64,000 nucleotides of DNA from DASRAP01 sp964503275 (GTDB taxonomy: Bacteria > Gemmatimonadota > Gemmatimonadetes > Gemmatimonadales > Gemmatimonadaceae), in the NCBI GenBank assembly GCA_964503275.1, contig CAZCZO010000011.1, positions 1 to 64,000 of the forward strand, in the 5' to 3' direction. Below the pieces are notes generated by a model. The model worked only from the letters and a program-made list of their open reading frames with translations, did not search any database and was not told the origin of the DNA. Positions 58,382 to 64,000 of this stretch are shown piece after piece. Position numbers and translations under genes: made by a program. The stretch's first letter is position 1. The number at the start of each line of letters is the position of its first letter.

Positions 58382-59545
58382 TCAGGGGCCGTCGGGCGCA
58401 GACGCGAGCTGGGCCTTGAACTGCCGGGACGCCATGGCGAACCCGCCGTCGCCACCGTCGATGAAATGCAGGTGCTGCCCGTCCTGCGTGGTCTGCACGA
58501 AGCAGGTCATCAGGGCCGCGTCCGAGCGGAACATCCCGAAGCACAGGGTCCCCTCGCGGTGCGCGCGGTCCAACAGGGCCTCGAGCGCGTCGGCCTGCTC
58601 CAGCGTGCAGTCGAGCACCATGCGGAGCGTGTCATCGAACTTGCGATAGTCGCTGTGGTCGCGGATGGAGTTGATGTAGCGGTCGCGATCGTAGAACCGC
58701 GCCGCGATGTTCCGCCGCGGCCGGAAGATCAACACCGAGTTGAGCACGTTGATCAGGCGGTCGCGAAAGCGCCGGGTGAACCAGCGACCGTGGTACCGGC
58801 GCTCGTCGAGCAACGCGTCGGGCAGCGACCGATAGGTCGCCCGCTCCATCGACACGGGACTCACCTCGTCGAGCGACCCCCCGAGCACGGCGCGCAGCTC
58901 CTCCAGCAAGGTGGCGTACGCGCGGTCCCGCTGCGGCTGGCGCGCCTTCACGAGCAGACTCACGATGCACCCGCGCTGCGAGGGGATCGGCGCCCATCGG
59001 CACGACAACCCGGTCAGTTCGTCGATGGGAGCGGTCACGGGCGGGATGCGCCAGCGCGCCTCGGTGGATTTCGCGAGGCGGTCGGCGACCTCGACGCCGT
59101 CGCCACGGAAGAAAGCCAGCGAGTTCCCGTGCCGCAGCGCGAACTTGGCCACGCGCAGCTCGGCGCCACGGGCCGTCAACTCCGCGACCGGGATGCGCGC
59201 CACGCGGAGCGTCAGATCGAAGCGCCGTGCCGCGAGTTGCACCAACCCTCCGAGCGTCGCATCCGTCACCGCGAGCGACTCGGGCGGCAGCACGAAGGTC
59301 GCCCCATCCCCGCCGAAGAGGAACGGGAACGACAACGCCGGCAGCGCGGTGATCACCGAGGTGATCGTCGCGGCGCCGATGAGGTTCACCTCGCGATACC
59401 GTCCCTCCGCGATGGCCTTCGTCGACCCAGCGATATCGGCCACGTACACCCACCAGTCGGCCGGCAGCGCGTGGTACTGCGCCGGATCGGTGAACTGCTC
59501 GAAGCGGGTGAATGCGGGGAGGTCGGCGTAGAAGCGCTGCGTCAT
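58382..59545 (-). CDS. DUF3095 protein
   Basis: 387-residue cytoplasmic protein. WWVYVADIAGSTKAIAEGRYREVNLIGAATITSVITAL resembles the start of a class III nucleotidyl-cyclase fold (AD-x-AGST), and FPFLFGGDGATFVLPPE follows as the second metal-binding strand would. The C-terminus (FDDTLRMVLDCTLEQADALEALLDRAHREGTLCFGMFRSDAALMTCFV) matches DUF3095. No activity has been assigned that I can name. The start overlaps the YigZ stop by 4 bases. Confidence 0.85.
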   Translation of the reverse strand: MTQRFYADLPAFTRFEQFTDPAQYHALPADWWVYVADIAGSTKAIAEGRYREVNLIGAATITSVITALPALSFPFLFGGDGATFVLPPESLAVTDATLGGLVQLAARRFDLTLRVARIPVAELTARGAELRVAKFALRHGNSLAFFRGDGVEVADRLAKSTEARWRIPPVTAPIDELTGLSCRWAPIPSQRGCIVSLLVKARQPQRDRAYATLLEELRAVLGGSLDEVSPVSMERATYRSLPDALLDERRYHGRWFTRRFRDRLINVLNSVLIFRPRRNIAARFYDRDRYINSIRDHSDYRKFDDTLRMVLDCTLEQADALEALLDRAHREGTLCFGMFRSDAALMTCFVQTTQDGQHLHFIDGGDGGFAMASRQFKAQLASAPDGP

Positions 59546-60174
59546 GGCGATCCGTCGTCGGGCACCAGGAGCTCGGCCCCGCCCGCGGTCGCGTCGGCCA
59601 GGCCCCGGCGCAGGGCCGCGACCTGCTCCCGTGGCAGCCGCACCTGCAGCGCGACCGCTTCGGCGAACTCCTCGTGCACCGCGACCGCCTCGACGGTGGG
59701 CAGCAGTTGCAGGATCGCGCCGTGCTGCGCGTAGGCGTATCGCAGCGTCGCCGTGACGCGCTCGACCCGCTCCTCCGTGTCGAGCACGGCCAGCGTGGAC
59801 TGCACCGCCGCCGCATACGCGCGCGCCAGCCCCCCCGTCCCCAGCTTCACGCCGCCGTAGTAGCGGGTGACCACCGCCACGAGTTCGCCGACGCCGCTGT
59901 GCGTCAGGACCGTGAGCATGGGCCGCCCGGCGGTCCCATGCGGCTCCCCATCGTCACTCGATCCCACGTGGGCCGAGTCGCCGGGGGCACCGGCGTTGAA
60001 GGCCCAGCAATGGTGCGTGGCGTCGGCATGCTGCGCGCGGACGTCCGCGATGACCTCCCGCGCCATCGCCGAGGACGAGGCGCGATCGATCGTACACAGG
60101 AAGCGACTGCGCTCGATGAGCAGTTCACTGTGGGCGCGCGCCGCCGGCACGCGGTAGCGGGGCGCCGCGCCCAT
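59542..60174 (-). CDS. yigZ: YigZ/IMPACT family protein
   Basis: 210 residues. The N-terminal IMPACT domain has SELLIERSRFLCTIDRASSSAMAREVIADVRAQHADATHHCWAFNAG and SSDDGEPHGTAGRPMLTVLTHSGVGELVAVVTRYYGGVKLGTGGLARAYAAAV, then a C-terminal DUF1949-like ferredoxin fold (residues 140-205). Role poorly defined; family members bind nucleic acids or ribosomes. ATG 60174 shares one base with the stop of the M1 peptidase gene. Confidence 0.93.
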   Translation of the reverse strand: MGAAPRYRVPAARAHSELLIERSRFLCTIDRASSSAMAREVIADVRAQHADATHHCWAFNAGAPGDSAHVGSSDDGEPHGTAGRPMLTVLTHSGVGELVAVVTRYYGGVKLGTGGLARAYAAAVQSTLAVLDTEERVERVTATLRYAYAQHGAILQLLPTVEAVAVHEEFAEAVALQVRLPREQVAALRRGLADATAGGAELLVPDDGSP

Positions 60175-61841
60175 CACTCGCGAGCCAGCGGCACAGGCGC
60201 GGCGGGGAGCGCACGGGTCTCCACGTAGAAGTCCGGATCGACCGCGAAGACGCTCGGGTCGTCCACGAGGATCGTCATCCACTCCGCCGTCGGTTCGACC
60301 CAGAGGGTGCGCCCGGGCGCCGACAGCACCCGCACCGGCATCGCGAAGCCCTCCGCCACGTTGACCCAGCGCAGCTGCACCTCGCGGCCGGCGACGCGGT
60401 ACTCCAAGACGGGGATCCGCACGTCGCGCAGGTACTGGTCGAAGATCCGCGACAGATCGCGTCCCGCGCGCTCGCTGAGGAAGCGCTCGACCGCCGCGCC
60501 CGTCACGATGCGGTGCCGGAACGTGGACTGCAACCCGCGCAGGATGGTGCGCCACTGCTCGTCGTCGTCGACCCACTGGCGGATCATGTGCAGCAGATTG
60601 CCGCCCTTGGGATACATGTCGCCCGAGCCCTTGGCATTCACCCCGTACGCCGAGGGGATGATCGGCACGTCGTTCAGGATCCCGCGGCGGCTCCCCCGCA
60701 CGTACTCCGCGCCCGCGGCCTTGCCGAACAGGCACTCGGTGTACAGGCCCTCGCTGTAGTTCGCGAAGGACTCATGCACCCACATGTCGGCGAGGTCCAC
60801 GGTCGTGATCGAATTGCCCCACCACTCGTGCGCGGTCTCGTGCACGATGATGAAGTCCCACTCCAGGCCCCAGCCTGTCCCTGAGAGGTCCCGGCCGCGA
60901 TACCCATTGGCGTAGAAGTTGCCATAGGTCACCGCCGTCTGGTGCTCCATCCCCGTGTTGGGCACCTCGATGAGCTTGTACCCGTCCTCGTACCACGGAT
61001 ACGGCCCGAACCAGTGCTCGAAGCAGCGCAGCGTCGACGTCGCCTGTGCGAACTGCCGCCGCGCCTGCGCTTCGTGGTACCGCAGGGGGTAGAAGTCCAT
61101 GGTGAGCGGGCCCGACTCGCCGTCGAAGGTCTCCCGCCAGTGGGCGTAGTCACCGATGGCCAGTGCGATCGCATAGTTGTTGATCGGCCGGCTCGAGAAC
61201 CACTCGTGCGTCGTGGTCCCGTCGGGGTGCGCGGTGCTCGCGCGCAGGCGCCCCGCGCCGATGTGGCGCAGCCCCGACGGCGCCCGCACGGCGACGCGCA
61301 TGCTGTCGGGTTCGTCGGCCTGCGTTTCCTTGTTGGGCCACCAGACGCTGGCACCGATGCCCTGCGCGGTCGTCACGACCCAGGGCTGACCGAGCGAGTC
61401 GGTCGTCCACGTGATGCCACCGTCCCAGGGCGGTCGGCGTGCGATGGTCGGCCGGCCGCTGAAGAACACGGTGAGGGTGCGCGTGGCACCCACGGGCGCG
61501 GCGGTGGGCAGCGTGGCGAACCACGCATGGCCGTCCTGGCGCACCGGGACGCGACGCCCGTCCTGGACCACGCTGTCGACCCGCAGCGGGGCCTGCAGAT
61601 CCACCTGCAGCTCTCGGGCGGCGCGCAGCACGCGGTAGGTGATGGCGTTGTGGCCGCGGAGCGTGCTGTCGGCGGGCTGGACGCGGACCGACAGGTCGTA
61701 GTACGTGACATCCCACCACGAGCGCGCGGGCGAGTCCGGCGCGCCGCGCAGCGAGTCAGCCCGCGTGAACGGTGCCTGGGCCGGAAGCGCCGCCGCGGCC
61801 GCGAGCGCCGAACTGACGAGTGCGAACGGCTTCCACTTCAT
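60174..61841 (-). CDS. M1-family metallopeptidase (secreted aminopeptidase)
   Basis: 555 residues with a signal peptide (ALVSSALAAAAALPAQ). The N-terminal beta domain (about 40-235) precedes the thermolysin-like domain with MEHQTAVTYGN (the exopeptidase motif is TGMEH rather than GAMEN), zinc motif HETAHEWWG and HESFANYSEGLY supplying the third ligand. It lacks the long C-terminal helical domain of classical aminopeptidase N, as many bacterial secreted members do. No clear promoter hexamer was seen upstream. It heads the leftward run to yigZ, DUF3095 and thrABC. Confidence 0.9.
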   Translation of the reverse strand: MKWKPFALVSSALAAAAALPAQAPFTRADSLRGAPDSPARSWWDVTYYDLSVRVQPADSTLRGHNAITYRVLRAARELQVDLQAPLRVDSVVQDGRRVPVRQDGHAWFATLPTAAPVGATRTLTVFFSGRPTIARRPPWDGGITWTTDSLGQPWVVTTAQGIGASVWWPNKETQADEPDSMRVAVRAPSGLRHIGAGRLRASTAHPDGTTTHEWFSSRPINNYAIALAIGDYAHWRETFDGESGPLTMDFYPLRYHEAQARRQFAQATSTLRCFEHWFGPYPWYEDGYKLIEVPNTGMEHQTAVTYGNFYANGYRGRDLSGTGWGLEWDFIIVHETAHEWWGNSITTVDLADMWVHESFANYSEGLYTECLFGKAAGAEYVRGSRRGILNDVPIIPSAYGVNAKGSGDMYPKGGNLLHMIRQWVDDDEQWRTILRGLQSTFRHRIVTGAAVERFLSERAGRDLSRIFDQYLRDVRIPVLEYRVAGREVQLRWVNVAEGFAMPVRVLSAPGRTLWVEPTAEWMTILVDDPSVFAVDPDFYVETRALPAAPVPLARE

Positions 61842-61958
61842 GACGGATCGGTGGGGAGCAGGGGTTGGGCGGCCGGGCGCGACCGTCGCGCCGCCGCCGG
61901 GATGGCTGAAGTGTACTCGCCCCGCAGGATCCGACCAATGTTCGGAGCGAAGAATGGT

Positions 61959-61964
61959 TATCTT
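61959..61964 (+). promoter_or_regulatory. -10-like TATCTT before the DUF5916 gene
   Basis: TATCTT ends 8 bases before ATG 61973, in a relatively AT-rich stretch; the following TCAAGG contains a weak ribosome-binding-like AAGG. Confidence 0.45.
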
Positions 61965-61972
61965 TCAAGGTT

Positions 61973-64000
61973 ATGCTCCTCCCAACGCTCGTCGCCCTGC
62001 TGCTCCAGACTGCCAGCGCCGCGGACCCCACACCGGGACCGATCTACCACGGGCGCGACGGCGCGACCAGCGTCGCATTGCCGGCCCCCATCGACGCGAC
62101 CATCGAGGTCGATGGGCGCCTCGACGAACCCGTGTGGCGGCGCGCCGCCCTGCTGACGGGGTTCTCGCTCTACCGCCCGGTCGACGGGCGTCCAGCGCCA
62201 GACTCCACGGAGGTCCTGCTCTGGTACTCGCCCACCCATCTCCATGTCGGGGTGCGCGCCTTCGAGACGCACGGCCCCGTCCGCGCGACGCTGGCCGACC
62301 GCGACCGGGTCAGCAGCGACGACCACATCGAGATCCACCTCGACACCTTCGACGAACGGCGGCGCGCCTTCGTCTTCATCGTGAACGCCCTCGGCATCCA
62401 AGCCGACGGGACCAAGGCCGAGGGCGGCGGATTCATCCCGGGCTCGAACGTCGCACCGGGCCAGAACGACCTCACCCCCGACTTCCAATGGGATTCACGT
62501 GGTCTCGTCAGCGACGAGGGCTACGTGGTCGAGCTGCGGATCCCGTTCAACAGTCTGCGCTACCCCAGCGGCGGTCCGCAGCAGTGGGGATTCCAGGTCA
62601 TCCGGCATGTGCAGCACAGCGGCTACCAGCAGACCTGGACGCCCGTCAAGCTGGGCAATGCGTCGTTCATCGCGCAGGCCGGACGCCTCGAGGGCCTGCG
62701 CGATATGCAGCACGGGGTCGACATCCAACTCAATCCTGAGCTCACGAGCAGCATCGCCGGCACGCCGCGCGCCAGCGATGGATGGGGCTACACCCACACG
62801 CCCCGGCTCGGGGGCAACCTCCGCGTGGGGCTGGGCAGCAACTTCGTGCTCAACGGTGCCGTGCGGCCCGACTTCTCGCAGGTCGAAGCCGACGCATTGC
62901 AGGTGGCCAACGACCCCCGCTTCGCACTGTTCTACCCGGAGCGACGCCCGTTCTTCGTCGAGGGGTCCGATCAGTTCAACGTCCCGAACACACTGGTCTA
63001 CACCCGTCGCATCGTCCAGCCCGACGCCGCGGTGAAGCTCACCGGGCGCATCGGCCGGGCGAACATCGCGGCGATGTCGGCGCTCGAGGCGCCCACGGCC
63101 GCGACCGGCGATGCCAGGCCGCTGGCCTCGATCCTCCGGCTCACACGCGACTTCGCCGAGCAGTCGCAATCGGGTCTGCTGTACAGCGAGCGGGTGGGCG
63201 GCGGACGCACGAACCGTGTCGTGGGCGCCGACGTGCGGCACGTGTTCGGCCGCATGTACTTCATCCAGCTCCAGGCGGCGGGCAGCCGGAGCGAGGGGCC
63301 GGCGCAACGCCGGAGCGGCAGTCTGTGGGAGGCCACTGCCGATCGCACCGGCCGCCACTGGGGCTTCAACTACAAGCTCACCGGGATCGAGCCAGGATTC
63401 GACGCGGCCAACGGCTTCGTCGCCCGCACCGGGTTCGTGCAACCGTCCATCAACAACCGGATGACCCTGTTCGGTCGTCCCGGCGGCGTGTTCGAGCGCT
63501 ACACGGTGTTCCTGCAGACCGCCGCGCTGTGGCGCTACGCCGATTTCTTCCGCGGCGAGGAGTGGCTGGAATCGCGGCTGTCGATGAACAACTCGCTGAC
63601 CTTCCGCGGGGGTTGGGGCCTCGCGCTCACGCCGGCCGTGCAGACGTATCGCTTCGATCCGGCAGCGTACGCGACCCTCGCGCGCCCCGACGCGTCCGGC
63701 GCCGCGACCGCGTTCGTGCCGCGCGAGGCGCTGACGGCCACGAGCGCGACCGTCACCGTCACGACGCCGCAGTTCCGCCGCTTCTTCAGCTCGGTCGCCG
63801 TGGTGCGCGCGCGCGACGTCGACTTCGCCGAGACGGCCCCTGTGGATCGCACGGCGGCCGTGGCGGAACTCACGCTGCGCCCCACGGAGCGTCTGCGCGT
63901 CAATGCGACCTACGCCAGCAACGCCTTCGTGCGCGACGCGGATGGCTCGACGGCGTTCTCCACGCAGGTGCCGCGGCTCCGCGCCGAGTATCAACTCACC
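61973..64000 (+). CDS. DUF5916 protein with N-terminal family-9-like carbohydrate-binding domain, C-terminus cut by window edge
   Basis: 676 codons visible. Signal peptide MLLPTLVALLLQTASAAD. Residues 35-200 form a CBM9-like domain: TIEVDGRLDEPVWRRAALLTGFSLYRP, STEVLLWYSPTHLHVGVRAFE, DDHIEIHLDTFDERRRAFVFIVNALGIQADG, YVVELRIPFNSLRYPSGGPQQWGFQVIRHV. After residue 260 a DUF5916 beta-barrel-like part begins: PDFSQVEADALQVANDPRFALFYPERRPFFVEGSDQF. Likely an outer-membrane protein. ATG 61973 is chosen for the signal peptide. Function unknown. Confidence 0.88.
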   Translation, partial: MLLPTLVALLLQTASAADPTPGPIYHGRDGATSVALPAPIDATIEVDGRLDEPVWRRAALLTGFSLYRPVDGRPAPDSTEVLLWYSPTHLHVGVRAFETHGPVRATLADRDRVSSDDHIEIHLDTFDERRRAFVFIVNALGIQADGTKAEGGGFIPGSNVAPGQNDLTPDFQWDSRGLVSDEGYVVELRIPFNSLRYPSGGPQQWGFQVIRHVQHSGYQQTWTPVKLGNASFIAQAGRLEGLRDMQHGVDIQLNPELTSSIAGTPRASDGWGYTHTPRLGGNLRVGLGSNFVLNGAVRPDFSQVEADALQVANDPRFALFYPERRPFFVEGSDQFNVPNTLVYTRRIVQPDAAVKLTGRIGRANIAAMSALEAPTAATGDARPLASILRLTRDFAEQSQSGLLYSERVGGGRTNRVVGADVRHVFGRMYFIQLQAAGSRSEGPAQRRSGSLWEATADRTGRHWGFNYKLTGIEPGFDAANGFVARTGFVQPSINNRMTLFGRPGGVFERYTVFLQTAALWRYADFFRGEEWLESRLSMNNSLTFRGGWGLALTPAVQTYRFDPAAYATLARPDASGAATAFVPREALTATSATVTVTTPQFRRFFSSVAVVRARDVDFAETAPVDRTAAVAELTLRPTERLRVNATYASNAFVRDADGSTAFSTQVPRLRAEYQLT

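Noticed and set aside
1..64000. tRNA, rRNA, transposon or prophage genes
   Set aside because: No cloverleaf-like sequence, rRNA block, transposase, integrase or phage structural motif was recognised by eye; a covariance-model scan would be needed to exclude small RNAs.

Overview
The window looks like chromosomal DNA of a Gemmatimonadota bacterium (Gemmatimonadaceae-like). This is an inference from very high GC, a high density of secreted peptidases and N-acyl hydrolases, a TonB-dependent receptor with an N-terminal carboxypeptidase-regulatory-like domain, a DUF5916 outer-membrane protein, and three proteins of a TPR/'ADPxWS' family resembling the GWxTD proteins of that phylum. No rRNA, tRNA, CRISPR array, insertion sequence or phage gene was recognised. 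Genes are packed tightly: no gap exceeds 300 bases, and 4-base (ATGA/GTGA) or 1-base (TGATG) stop/start overlaps are common.

Layout. 1-3.2 kb: oligopeptidase B (cut by the left edge), a DUF4442 protein and a nitronate-monooxygenase-like enzyme. 3.3-11.5 kb: a GWxTD-like secreted protein, then a leftward run of five genes: LpoB-like lipoprotein, TPR lipoprotein, COG3014-like lipoprotein, a second GWxTD-like protein and an M28 peptidase whose metal site is altered. 11.7-18.1 kb: penicillin acylase, small membrane protein, DUF6265/beta-lactamase fusion, SnoaL-like protein and secreted amidohydrolase. 18.2-20.1 kb: copper-delivery operon SCO1, PCu(A)C, CtaG. 20.1-24.9 kb: DUF4159 protein divergent from an unusual M28-peptidase/EEP-phosphohydrolase fusion, an LTxxQ lipoprotein, an acidic CPxCG protein and a PepSY-TM protein. 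25.0-25.8 kb: PIN-toxin/antitoxin pair in locally AT-rich DNA with a palindromic operator.

25.8-32.2 kb: leftward phenylacetate lower-pathway operon paaG-H-I-J-Y-Z without the epoxidase (paaABCDE) or ligase (paaK), divergent from a fused E1 alpha/beta 2-oxoacid dehydrogenase. 34.5-37.4 kb: UMF1-type MFS transporter and an ArsR/double-SRPBCC pair with a palindromic operator at the start codon. 37.3-44.4 kb: a lipoprotein, TonB receptor, paralogous lipoprotein operon, a DUF2490 protein and the third GWxTD-like protein. 44.6-53.1 kb: two hybrid histidine kinases enclosing an FkbM methyltransferase, small membrane protein, secreted beta-sandwich-like protein, diguanylate cyclase and acyltransferase. 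53.3-61.8 kb: a small protein, then a leftward run M1 peptidase, YigZ, DUF3095, thrA-thrB-thrC. The right edge cuts a DUF5916 protein.

The most general new observation is a promoter-like hexamer (consensus about T/C-A-N-N-T-T) 6-8 bases before the start codon of many transcription-unit-leading genes, which suggests widespread leaderless transcription.
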